Shown piece after piece: positions 26,000-33,330 of a stretch of 33,889 bases of DNA. The position numbers were made by a program, and so were the translations under genes. The stretch covers positions 1 through 33,889 of the forward strand of contig QKHZ01000283.1 of assembly GCA_003249795.1 (NCBI GenBank), given 5' to 3'. Source of the stretch: a bacterium. Lineage in GTDB: Bacteria; Planctomycetota; SZUA-567. The notes below the pieces were generated by a model. That model made no database searches. It saw only the letters and a program-made list of their open reading frames with translations, and had not been told where the DNA came from. Each line of letters starts with the position of its first letter. Positions within the stretch are counted from its first letter, which is position 1.

Positions 26000-27232
26000 T
26001 CAATCACTCGAATCTGTGGTACTGTGCTCAAGTGTGTACTTCAACACGGGTGACGGGCTCAGATTCGAGTAGTAGAACATCAGCCAGCTAAGCGGTGTCA
26101 GCTTCTGCAGCAGATACCCGATATCTGCACAGCGGTTGGACGGAACGAAAACAATATCTCCTTCGTTGAGGATCGTATTGGCATCCTTGTCGCCTTTTAG
26201 CAGCTTGCGGAACGAAACTTTTTTGCGGATGTCTTTTCCTGGGTTGATGATTTGTATCCGCCCCTTGTCCGCATCGCTTGTGAAGCCGCCGACCTGGCCG
26301 AGGGCGTCTAAAATCGTCATATTTGGGAAGCTTTTGACAATCCCGGGGCGGCTAACTTCGCCGAATACGTAAATCGGTTTCGTGTTCCATTCGGAAATGT
26401 AAAGGATATCATCCGGCTGCAGGATGAAGTTAAGGTTAAGGTTGCCGCCGTAAAGGATTTCCTTCAGGTTAATCCAGGCGAATTTATCGCGCCCCCGAAT
26501 AATGCCGCAACTCGGCATCATCTGGTCTTCACCAACAACCGCAGTATTGTTTGAGTTCGCGCGTCGGAAAATACCGCCCGCCCGGCTGATGGCTGCAAGT
26601 AGCGTCGGGCGGTTGACAAATTCATAGACTCCTGGACTTTGAACTTGTCCGAAGATTGAAATCGAGTTGGCTGTGAACTTTTTGATTCCGACAGTAACAG
26701 ACAGGATTCCATAGGATGGCTCCAGCGCTTTTTGGATAATCTCGGCTGCTTCTTCACGTGTTTTTCCCACAAGCTTCACGACTCCCGCTACCGGAAGCGT
26801 AATTTCCCCGTCAGGCCCGATGACATAGTCACCGGCGATCTCTTCATGATCCCAAACGTTCAGCCTGATTTCATCGCCGGCACCGAGTTTGTATTTGGTA
26901 TCGGCTGAGCCCTCGAAGGCTTTGAGAATTTTGCCGCTGTCGAGAATTGGATCAACGATATTCGGGTAGCTTTGCTTTGGGGGAAATTCACCGATCAGGT
27001 TTACGTTCTTGTCTGCAGCAGAAGAGTCGACCTCATCGGCATCTTGGGGAGTTGATTCCGGAATCTTGCTGTCGGGGGTATTGGGGCTTTTCGAGGAATC
27101 GGTTTTTGAGTCAGAGTCCATCGAAAGCATACAGCCTGAAACGCAACACAGGATCATCAGACAGGTTGCCAGAGCCGGATAGCATTTTTTGACGAAGCTG
27201 GATGTCGGGAATGCGTGATGGGGATTTACCAT
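26000..27232 (-). CDS. Wza-like polysaccharide export lipoprotein
   Basis: This 410-residue outer-membrane lipoprotein starts at ATG 27232; a GTG at 27262 is in frame but would lengthen the signal peptide needlessly. The signal peptide ends in a lipobox, VSGC, with the modified Cys at 34. A Ser/Asp/Pro-rich linker follows (about 37-75). The polysaccharide export domain begins at YKLGAGDEIRLNVWDHEE (about 113), then come two SLBB domains: SISIFGQVQSPGVYEF (about 197) and IYVFGEVSRPGIVKSF (about 290). The C-terminal helix (LSWLMFYYSNL) could form the membrane-crossing part, as in Wza. It forms the exit pore and works with the Wzc-like protein encoded next. It is the first gene of the minus-strand operon. 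Confidence 0.9.
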   Translation of the reverse strand: MVNPHHAFPTSSFVKKCYPALATCLMILCCVSGCMLSMDSDSKTDSSKSPNTPDSKIPESTPQDADEVDSSAADKNVNLIGEFPPKQSYPNIVDPILDSGKILKAFEGSADTKYKLGAGDEIRLNVWDHEEIAGDYVIGPDGEITLPVAGVVKLVGKTREEAAEIIQKALEPSYGILSVTVGIKKFTANSISIFGQVQSPGVYEFVNRPTLLAAISRAGGIFRRANSNNTAVVGEDQMMPSCGIIRGRDKFAWINLKEILYGGNLNLNFILQPDDILYISEWNTKPIYVFGEVSRPGIVKSFPNMTILDALGQVGGFTSDADKGRIQIINPGKDIRKKVSFRKLLKGDKDANTILNEGDIVFVPSNRCADIGYLLQKLTPLSWLMFYYSNLSPSPVLKYTLEHSTTDSSD

Positions 27233-27418
27233 GCTTTCTCTAACCTTGCAAACATCCACCATTGTGGCCAGACTCTAACTGGTGCACAAGTAATCACCGT
27301 GTTTTCCACGCAAACCGCACAACGAGCATCGCGCATCTTCACTGTCGAATCTGCACTTGATTTCAGATACGATCTGCTGGCATGCGCATGTTCATCCGAT
27401 AACGGTTGCCCTGAGAAC

Positions 27419-27446
27419 AGAATAGCAGAATATTGTATTTTTGCAA
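27419..27446 (-). promoter_or_regulatory. Promoter candidate for the polysaccharide operon
   Basis: On the minus strand TTGCAA (27446-27441), a 16-bp spacer and TATTCT (27424-27419) lie about 190 bp upstream of the Wza-like ATG. The -10 box is imperfect and other AT-rich hexamers nearby could serve, so this is only a candidate. Confidence 0.25.
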
Positions 27447-27650
27447 GATCTTGTTAAATAAAGTTTTATATTTCAAATACAAGATAACTCCTGTTCCTGA
27501 TTGGAGGATAAATAAACGCAAAATTTTCAGGAGACAGTTTTGTATGTATTGTTTTGTAACTCTCAATATGTAAAGCGGTTATGCTGATTTATGTAAAGAT
27601 TGGTTTTTGTATCTGATTATGTTAAAGATTTATTTTATTAAATTCGTCTG

Positions 27651-27678
27651 TTGCATTAAATGAATTATTCGCTATAAC
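27651..27678 (+). promoter_or_regulatory. Promoter candidate for the sugar transferase
   Basis: TTGCAT (27651-27656), a 16-bp spacer and TATAAC (27673-27678) lie about 110 bp before the transferase start. The -35 box and spacing are identical to the candidate upstream of the PEP-CTERM gene. Confidence 0.35.
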
Positions 27679-27787
27679 TGTATTTCTCCCGTAGTAAATA
27701 TAATAATCAAAGTATGTTTTATATAGATATTATTTGCATAAAGATGTGATTATGTCTGGTTTTTATTATTGGTAGCGTGAGAAAATA

Positions 27788-29266
27788 GTGACAGAAACAA
27801 ATTCAGAACGGAAACACAATTCTATGTGTTTTGCTGCTGTATTGCGTAGCTATTGGGCTGTGTTATTATTTGTGGTATCAGACCTGATCAGCGCGTTTTT
27901 GGCGACATGGTTAGCAGAGTTGTGCCGGGAATTCGCTCGCATTCATTCGTGGATCAGCGGTGAACCGCTGAACACGGTATATTTTGAGGTGTTGAAATAT
28001 GCATTACCTTATTACAGTGGATTGCTGATTTTTCTCTTCTTGTATTTCGATTTGTATGAAGATCGCAGGTTGCTGACTCGCTCGCGCGAATGGGGGCGTA
28101 TTGCTACAGCTCTTGGCTGGTTGATGCTGATCACAATCTGTGTGGACTTTGTGTTGCCAACGTGGATGGCCTTCAGCCGTCTCTCTCTGGTTTTGTCTGT
28201 CATATTTTCCTTTATCTTTATTGCATTTGGACGGTTTTTGATCCGCAGATACCGGGAGCATCTCCGCAGTCGAGGAAAAGACCTGCGTGTTGCGATTGTC
28301 ATTGGCGAAGGGAAAACGGCGCTGAACCTTTGTCATGAACTGATCTGCAAAACGCAGCATGGATACAGGTTAGCTTGCGCTGTATTGGATGATTTTCAGG
28401 GAAAAAGGACCGAAGGGATTCGGGTTTATCAGTCTCACGAGAAGGCCCGGGAAATGATGCGGCTGGTTCGTGTGGATGATGTTTTTCTGTGCTATCCGAA
28501 TATGAATGCGACCGATTCAATGGCGTTGTTAAGAGAGTTTGGTCAGCAAGGGGTTTGCATCCGTTTTGTCAGCCACTTATTTGACCGCATGGTCGAAAAT
28601 CTGCATATCCTGGTAGACATGGTTGACAATATTCCGATTCTTGACTATCGGCAAAAGCGGAGAAAGCCGTGGCGGGATATGGCCAAACGCATAGTCGATT
28701 TCTTCTTTGCATTCCTGCTTGTTCTGGTGTTGAGCCCTGTGTTCTTGGTACTGTCATTCGTCGTCTTTTTTACGTCCGGCTGGCCAATTATCTTTATGCA
28801 GGAGCGGTTGGGGCAAAACCAGAAGCCGTTTAAATTTTATAAATTCAGAACGATGAAAGTTCATGATGACGCCGAACGCGATGCGTTGCAGGGGCGGAAT
28901 GAAGTTCAAGGGGCGATGTTCAAGATCCGTAATGACCCACGAATTACCCCGTGCGGAAAATGGATGCGCAAGTTCAGTTTGGACGAGCTGCCGCAGCTGT
29001 TTAATGTCTTGAAGGGGAACATGTCGCTGGTGGGGCCGAGACCACCGCTTCCTCGTGAGGTTCAGAGCTATGATATCTGGCATTTTTACCGGTTTACCGC
29101 TCCGATGGGAATCAGCGGCTTGTGGCAGGTCTCGGGACGGAATGCATTGGATTTTGAAGAGATGATTCTTCTTGATGTTTATTATTTTGGTAATTACGGG
29201 CTGTTACTGGATTTGAGGATTATGATCCGGACATTATGGGTGATATTGCAGGGAACAGGTCACTGA
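27788..29266 (+). CDS. Polyprenyl-phosphate sugar-1-phosphate transferase (WcaJ/WbaP-like)
   Basis: This is a 492-residue membrane enzyme. The start is given at GTG 27788; no strong ribosome binding site is visible and ATG 27824 is an alternative. The N-terminal 160 residues hold about four hydrophobic segments, followed by a nucleotide-fold-like domain (RVAIVIGEGKTALNLCHEL, about 178-290). The C-terminal catalytic domain (about 300-492) has a membrane helix, then QERLGQNQKPFKFYKFRTM, DELPQLFNVLKGNMSLVGPR and GISGLWQVSGRN. These are the hallmark motifs of the bacterial sugar transferase family. It moves a hexose-1-phosphate from a UDP-sugar to undecaprenyl phosphate, the first step of repeat-unit assembly. 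It is transcribed away from the operon whose glycosyltransferases would extend its product. The sugar is not deducible. Confidence 0.9.
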   Translation: MTETNSERKHNSMCFAAVLRSYWAVLLFVVSDLISAFLATWLAELCREFARIHSWISGEPLNTVYFEVLKYALPYYSGLLIFLFLYFDLYEDRRLLTRSREWGRIATALGWLMLITICVDFVLPTWMAFSRLSLVLSVIFSFIFIAFGRFLIRRYREHLRSRGKDLRVAIVIGEGKTALNLCHELICKTQHGYRLACAVLDDFQGKRTEGIRVYQSHEKAREMMRLVRVDDVFLCYPNMNATDSMALLREFGQQGVCIRFVSHLFDRMVENLHILVDMVDNIPILDYRQKRRKPWRDMAKRIVDFFFAFLLVLVLSPVFLVLSFVVFFTSGWPIIFMQERLGQNQKPFKFYKFRTMKVHDDAERDALQGRNEVQGAMFKIRNDPRITPCGKWMRKFSLDELPQLFNVLKGNMSLVGPRPPLPREVQSYDIWHFYRFTAPMGISGLWQVSGRNALDFEEMILLDVYYFGNYGLLLDLRIMIRTLWVILQGTGH

Positions 29267-29271
29267 CGGGA

Positions 29272-29355
29272 ATGAACAATACGCAGCAAGGTGCTGATGG
29301 AAGACCCCAGTTGACGCATCGGGCACAATATGGTCTTGATCTTACGGATGAATGA
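29272..29355 (+). CDS. Possible 27-residue peptide between transferase and STAS gene
   Basis: ATG 29272, five nucleotides after the transferase stop, opens a 27-codon frame (MNNTQQGADGRP...GLDLTDE). It ends in TGA at 29353-29355, overlapping an in-frame ATG of the STAS gene at 29352 as ATGA. This tight arrangement suggests translational coupling, but GGG directly abuts the start and no homologue is recognised. It may be a chance frame. Confidence 0.25.
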   Translation: MNNTQQGADGRPQLTHRAQYGLDLTDE

Positions 29356-29378
29356 AAAAGGATGCACTAAGGTTACAC

Positions 29379-29702
29379 ATGGACGCAACAATATTAATGA
29401 TGCCTACAGCGAACGGCACTAAGCCGACCCTGCGAGTTGACGGGGCATTGAAGCTTTTTAATGCAACTGTGTTTCTCCAGAAACTCAAAGAGTTGTTTGC
29501 GCATTCAAGCGAGAGTTACTGTCTGGATCTGCAAAATGTGAAATGCATGTCATCCGTTTTCATCGGATATATTATTGAACAGGTTTCTGCAATGTCCCAA
29601 GCGGGTGCAACCATTACAATTATACTTCAGCCGCAACTTGCCTCTGCATTTAAGGCGGTGGGTGTGGATCAATTTGCAGACATTGTGGAAGTAAAATCCT
29701 GA
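29379..29702 (+). CDS. STAS-domain protein (anti-anti-sigma-factor-like)
   Basis: This is a 107-residue single-domain protein. ATG 29379 has AAGG 6 nt upstream; ATG 29352 in the same frame is an alternative that adds 9 residues and would overlap the small upstream frame. The STAS fold is indicated by LRVDGALKLFNATVFLQKL, then YCLDLQNVKCMSSVFIGYII, where SpoIIAA-type proteins have the D-S-S/T-G phosphorylation loop. Here the Asp is replaced by Ser and the Gly by Phe, while a Ser stays at the phosphorylated position (MSSVFIG). It then has GATITIILQPQLASAFKAVG. Such proteins act in partner-switching regulation, for instance of exopolysaccharide or biofilm genes. No cognate kinase or phosphatase is in the window. 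It probably shares the sugar transferase transcript, so control of polysaccharide synthesis is a reasonable guess. Confidence 0.75.
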   Translation: MDATILMMPTANGTKPTLRVDGALKLFNATVFLQKLKELFAHSSESYCLDLQNVKCMSSVFIGYIIEQVSAMSQAGATITIILQPQLASAFKAVGVDQFADIVEVKS

Positions 29703-29889
29703 TGCCATTTTTCTGTGTCCTCTTGGGTCATTTACACGCGGGTGAGTCGGATAGAAATGAAAGAGTAGAGCTCAGCCACACGTGATGATGCTGATCCGCC
29801 AATTGGTGAAAATATCGCAATAATCTAAAATGTAAAACCAATCATGTCTGTTTTGCGGCTTGCTGTTGCGCTGCGATCGTGTTGAGGGG

Positions 29890-29907
29890 TGAGGCTTTGA
29901 TGCCTCA
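29890..29907. repeat. Short inverted repeat at the 3' end of the GntR-type gene
   Basis: TGAGGC (29890-29895) pairs with GCCTCA (29902-29907) around a 6-nt loop and includes the regulator's stop codon. There is no T-tract on either side, so it is at best a weak terminator for the minus strand. Confidence 0.25.
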
Positions 29908-30954
29908 GGTCTGATAATTCGGATTGCTATAAATTCGGAAATCCCGATTCTGCTCTGGTGTGACTTCGGTACCGTTGCGGATTGCTTCAACCAAGCGGGT
30001 GCAGGCAAGTTCATAAACCGGATTGTCGAAGTCGAAGAAACCGGTGATCATCGAGCTGTAGCAATCGATGAATTCGCGGTTGTACTGCACTTCCGAGGAA
30101 AAGACCAGTGCTGGGCGTTTTTGTGCGGGGAGCTTTCTGACCACGTTGCAGATTTGTTGCGCGTGAACCGGGTTGCACTTTGTATAGATCATGTCGGCTT
30201 TGGTCTTTTTAATCCGAGCAAGGAGGTTTTTTTCAATTCGCGTGAACGGAAGAAAATGGTCTTCTGTAAAATCCCGGCCTGAACGCGTGAAGACAGTCTG
30301 AAAACTTTTGGTCAGGATTGTGCGCTTGGGATCCAACAGCATGACCGATTTGTATCCATTTTTTTCTGCAAAACTGCAGGCTTCGCTGGCGACCGTATCT
30401 GGCGCGGTGTGGAAATACGGCAGTCCGTATGTCATTGCCTTCTCGATCTTCTCGTAGCAGAAAAACTCAATTATCGCCAGCGGTATCTTCTTTTCCTGAA
30501 TGGCTTTCAGGCTTTCATAAAATTTCGGTTCGGGATTAATCACATACAGTGCGCACAGATTCAGGATCGTAATCTGATCCAGAAGATTTTCAGGTTTTGC
30601 CGACTGAATCATCTGAATGGCATACTGCATCCTTGGGGTCTGGTTAAACAGGTGCATTAACGGTTGCTGGGGAATCAGGGGATTGGTGCCTGAAGGGATA
30701 AGGCCGATCTTCTGTGTTCGTTGCGATTCCGGCAGGATCTGCGTTCCGCCACGCCCCTGTCTGGCATTGGCAAGGCCGTGCTGACAGATCAGCCGCAACG
30801 CTTTGCAGTAGGTGTTTTCCGCGACATTAAGGCGTCGGCTCATCTCTGGCACAGGTGGCAGCTTTCCTCCATCCGGATACTCTTTTTTGATCAGTTCGGT
30901 CAGGTGGTAGAGTGCTTCCAGCCACGAACCGGATTCATTTTTCTTTTTTGCCAT
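29905..30954 (-). CDS. GntR-type regulator with LacI-like ligand-binding domain
   Basis: This is a 349-residue cytoplasmic transcription factor. The ATG at 30954 has AAGG about 9 nt upstream. Residues 10-75 form a GntR winged helix: WLEALYHLTELIKKEYPDGG, LPPVPEMSRRLNVAENTYCK and HGLANARQGRGGTQIL. Residues 80-349 resemble a periplasmic-binding-protein/LacI-type sensor, with IGLIPSG, IPLAIIEFF, AEKNGYKSVMLLD and the C-terminal MITGFFDFDNPVYELACTRL. Such regulators are abundant in Lentisphaerota genomes, typically beside sugar-utilisation genes and prepilin-like genes. Here it diverges from a broken prepilin gene, so its target operon may be lost. The inducer is presumably a carbohydrate. It could control itself through the 300-bp upstream region. 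Confidence 0.82.
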   Translation of the reverse strand: MAKKKNESGSWLEALYHLTELIKKEYPDGGKLPPVPEMSRRLNVAENTYCKALRLICQHGLANARQGRGGTQILPESQRTQKIGLIPSGTNPLIPQQPLMHLFNQTPRMQYAIQMIQSAKPENLLDQITILNLCALYVINPEPKFYESLKAIQEKKIPLAIIEFFCYEKIEKAMTYGLPYFHTAPDTVASEACSFAEKNGYKSVMLLDPKRTILTKSFQTVFTRSGRDFTEDHFLPFTRIEKNLLARIKKTKADMIYTKCNPVHAQQICNVVRKLPAQKRPALVFSSEVQYNREFIDCYSSMITGFFDFDNPVYELACTRLVEAIRNGTEVTPEQNRDFRIYSNPNYQT

Positions 30955-31273
30955 TCAATATAACCTTACATGCCATAAAAGGTCGGGTTGTTTCTGCGGG
31001 TGAATCCTATTTTCCACACCTACATCACAATAAAACTTAACATAAATCCATTCCATGTCAATGTGTCGGCATATTTTGATTATCGTCTAGCAAAAGTAAG
31101 TTCTATTATTTTGTCGTAAAAATGGTTGTGATGTAATCCGAAAATGCCATCTAGTTTGAGATGTTATCTTTATTGTAAGTTATGGTGATATAAAACGATT
31201 TTCCTGATTGGGTTATTCTTTTTAGAAAAGCATATGACTAGAATTATTGCTGACCGGCCGAATGGAGAAGATG
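30955..31273. other. AT-rich spacer between the regulator and the broken prepilin gene
   Basis: This holds the promoter region for the minus-strand regulator and the former control region of the plus-strand prepilin gene. It is rich in A/T runs. I see no gene, no convincing -35/-10 pair and no clear palindrome. Confidence 0.4.
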
Positions 31274-31576
31274 ATGGCTACGGGATTCGGTGGAAGAAAA
31301 GCAGTGAATTGTATTTGTGGCGTCTTCGTGAGGAGCTGCAGTGGCTCTGGGTATTCTGTCTGATTTGCGCTGGTGGAGCTTTTCGTTGTGATCGCGATTC
31401 TTGCAATTCTTGCGTCTTTACTGATGTCTGCGCTGAGGAAGGCGGTCGACTCTACGCGGGATATCTCGTGCCGTAATAATATGAGGCAGATTACACTTGC
31501 TTCAATCCAATATTCAGGTGACCATGCAGATTGGATTATTCCTTTGACTATGGGTACAACTACATCCAATGAATAG
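31274..31576 (+). pseudogene. Broken prepilin-like gene (DUF1559-type), nonsense codon at cleavage site
   Basis: ATG 31274 follows GGAG by 6 nt and opens a frame starting MATGFGGRKAVNCICG. The frame meets TGA at 31361-31363, then continues without a break as FALVELFVVIAILAILASLL, the conserved type IV prepilin methylation/helix segment. It goes on to CRNNMRQITLASIQYSGDHA, where DUF1559 proteins have CxxNLRQ, and stops at 31574-31576. The TGA stands where the Gly before the prepilin-peptidase cut should be, so a Gly codon GGA probably mutated to TGA. The protein is also cut short, at about a third of the usual 200-280 residues. A short downstream plus-strand stretch (DILSAPSMRYTISRRNYGW, about 31583-31640, other frame) may be a piece of the lost C-terminus. 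It is not expected to give a working pseudopilin. Confidence 0.7.
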
Positions 31577-31726
31577 CAATCCTGACATCCTTTCTGCGCC
31601 TTCAATGCGTTATACAATCTCGCGTCGTAATTACGGGTGGTAATGAACCCGACGAACCGATTGTCCCCGTCCTGCCGTTTGTTGTGAGTCATGATTTTCT
31701 GTTCGGCGGCGCTTGACATGCAACTA

Positions 31727-31982
31727 GAGGGCGTTCTCACTTAATCAGCCAAAGCAAGGATGTCGTCAGACAGATCATCGCGCCATAAGTAATCGATAAT
31801 CGGTCGTAGCGTGTCGAGATCCTACGGAAGTTCTTCAGCGTCAGGATGTACCGCTCAACCAGATTGCGGCTACGATAGATCGATTTGTCATAATAACGTG
31901 GAATTTTCCGGTTGCGTTTAGAGGGGATGACAGCTTCACCACCGGACTGATCGATAGACTCAACAACATAAACTGTCAGCTA
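31727..31982 (-). mobile_element. Remnant of an IS5-family insertion sequence (transposase C-terminus)
   Basis: On the minus strand the frame from 31979 to the stop at 31737-31739 encodes 80 residues matching the C-terminal end of IS5-type DDE transposases. It reads GGEAVIPSKRNRKIPRYYDK, then YRSRNLVERYILTLKNFRRI, with the catalytic Glu in NLVERY, and ends TSLLWLIK. A TAG at 31980-31982 closes the frame upstream and the N-terminal two thirds with the first two Asp residues are missing. The outer end may be at 31727, where CTAG (31724-31727), a common IS5-type target, meets GAGGGCGTTCTCAC. The matching inverted repeat was not found, so one end is lost. The element is dead. Confidence 0.65.
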
Positions 31983-32143
31983 TGTCTAACGCAAATTACA
32001 ACATCAAATCGATACAATTCTCCCAAATAGAACCAACACAAATTATGGCAGAAACCGGTTCATATCGCAAGAGAATGAACAAAACAGTTTTCTGAATCAC
32101 CCACAATATGAATCATTCCCCTTTGCCCATTGACAGTAAAGCA

Positions 32144-32160
32144 CCACCTTGCCAAGGTGG
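32144..32160. repeat. Palindromic element, likely terminator of the response-regulator operon
   Basis: CCACCTTGCCAAGGTGG forms a 7-bp stem (32144-32150 with 32154-32160), 31 bp beyond the stop of the receiver-only gene. On the minus strand it is followed by TGCTTTACTG, a poor T-tract. The G/C-rich flanks (GGGGGTCGAGGAG) resemble dispersed intergenic palindromes of other genomes, but a second copy is not in this window. Confidence 0.35.
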
Positions 32161-32191
32161 GGGTCGAGGAGTTGTGATAGCAGAGACGATT

Positions 32192-32641
32192 CTAAGGGAT
32201 TTCAGGCAGGATGTTCCAATCGCGGCGAAAAGCATATTGCAACATTTTCCATTCAAATGGCTTTGCAAAAACTGCGTCAATAGAAAGTTCCTGCGCACGG
32301 ATATGGTGTTCTTCGTATTCGGCGTCCCCCGAAATAACGATGACTTTGCCGCTGAATTTATCCGTTCTGCAAAGCCACTCAAGGATATCGAGTCCGCAGC
32401 CATCAGGTAAACACAGATCAAACGTGATCAGATCAAAGTCAATCCGGCTGGTGAGCTCGTCAGCGGTTTTACAGTTATAAGCAAAGGAAAATTCAAGCGG
32501 AGGCGGTGATCCTGATTCTGGATGAGAGAGGATTTCGGTAAGGACATCACGCAGGAATTCGCCCTTGGTTAGGAGAAAGCTGAGGTGATAATTATGTTTA
32601 TATAGCCGAATCGAATTCAGGCGTCGGACAGTGTCATTCAC
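32192..32641 (-). CDS. Stand-alone receiver-domain protein, divergent
   Basis: This 149-residue protein has a receiver domain only, with no output domain. The start is GTG 32641, overlapping the stop of the OmpR-type gene (GTGA). The phosphoacceptor Asp is in LITFDLCLPDGCGLDILEWL, followed by the Ser switch residue in KVIVISGDAEYEE and the Lys in AVFAKPFEWK. The acidic pair that binds magnesium after strand 1 is missing: the corresponding segment reads LSFLLTKGEF, with one Glu at most. It may be phosphorylated poorly or act as an adaptor. It is the last gene of a three-gene two-component operon and probably shares the kinase with the regulator upstream. Confidence 0.75.
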   Translation of the reverse strand: MNDTVRRLNSIRLYKHNYHLSFLLTKGEFLRDVLTEILSHPESGSPPPLEFSFAYNCKTADELTSRIDFDLITFDLCLPDGCGLDILEWLCRTDKFSGKVIVISGDAEYEEHHIRAQELSIDAVFAKPFEWKMLQYAFRRDWNILPEIP

Positions 32642-33330
32642 GTGCAGATCGATGCCTCTTCGAAAGAATAGCCGCGATTACGATAGGTCGTTATAGGCAG
32701 ATCAAGTCCGCACTTTTCCCTGCATTTTTTTCGAATCCGAGCGATGAGAACATCCAGCGAATTGTTATTTTCCGGATTGCTGATATCATAGTTAAGCAGA
32801 GATAAAATTTCTTCTTTTGAAACAATTTCTCCGCGTTTGGCTATAATCGCAGAAAGAAATGTCCCTTCCTTTGATGTAAGAATCATCCGTTTGCTGTTTG
32901 GGGCAATCAATACCCAGCTCTTGTGCTCAAAAACCCATTGATTTGAATTGCTTTTTTCGTTATTTTTCGCTTCAATCTTTGCAGAAATAGAATTGATTGC
33001 AGCAATAAGTTCAACACTCTCAACCGGTTTTACAAAGTATATATCCGCACCGGCACCATATCCGTTAACCCGATCTTCAACAGTTTCGCGAGCTGATAAA
33101 ATAATGATTTTGCAGGTAGTTTTCTGATGGAGATATTCGACTAATTCAAAATCATTTTTATCCGGAAGACCAATATCGACAATAACAATATCAAAGTTAT
33201 CAGAGAGAATAATATGATAAAACTCTTCGGCACTCCCTACGCCCGAGACGGAAAATCCATTATGCTGAAGGATCGCAATTAGATTGTTTCGTAGTTCTAC
33301 GTTATCTTCGATAATTAATATTTTATTCAT
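32638..33330 (-). CDS. OmpR/PhoB-family response regulator
   Basis: This 230-residue DNA-binding response regulator starts best at ATG 33330, 6 nt after AAGG; two further ATG codons (33333, 33336) precede it. The receiver domain (1-118) is complete: KILIIEDN acidic pair, Asp in IVIVDIGLPDKNDFELVEYL, Ser in IIILSARETVEDR, and Lys in IYFVKPVESVE. The winged-helix output domain (about 130-230) has MILTSKEGTFLSAIIAKRGE, the recognition region NSLDVLIARIRKKC and the wing TTYRNRGYSF, as in PhoB-like proteins. It overlaps the kinase gene by 8 nt and the receiver-only gene by 4 nt, so all three are co-expressed. Its targets are unknown. This region is visibly more AT-rich than the polysaccharide operon. 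Confidence 0.88.
   Translation of the reverse strand: MNKILIIEDNVELRNNLIAILQHNGFSVSGVGSAEEFYHIILSDNFDIVIVDIGLPDKNDFELVEYLHQKTTCKIIILSARETVEDRVNGYGAGADIYFVKPVESVELIAAINSISAKIEAKNNEKSNSNQWVFEHKSWVLIAPNSKRMILTSKEGTFLSAIIAKRGEIVSKEEILSLLNYDISNPENNNSLDVLIARIRKKCREKCGLDLPITTYRNRGYSFEEASICT

Larger units (their letters stand above)
27233..27787. other. Divergent intergenic control region
   Basis: These 555 bases separate the minus-strand export operon from the plus-strand sugar transferase gene. The half next to the transferase is strongly AT-rich. No gene is supported. Promoter candidates face both ways (see the two promoter entries), leaving a leader of about 180 nt for the operon and about 100 nt for the transferase. 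CTCC and GGAG segments around 27490-27510 could pair weakly. Confidence 0.5.

Noticed and set aside
27233-27290. Minus-strand TGG...TTTGCA near 27240-27280 as a sigma54 promoter for the polysaccharide operon
   Set aside because: The GG to GC spacing is one base short and the TGGCAC core is not matched.
31222-31740. 172-codon minus-strand frame spanning the broken prepilin
   Set aside because: It runs antisense to the conserved prepilin helix and crosses the boundary towards the IS fragment, with no recognisable domain of its own.
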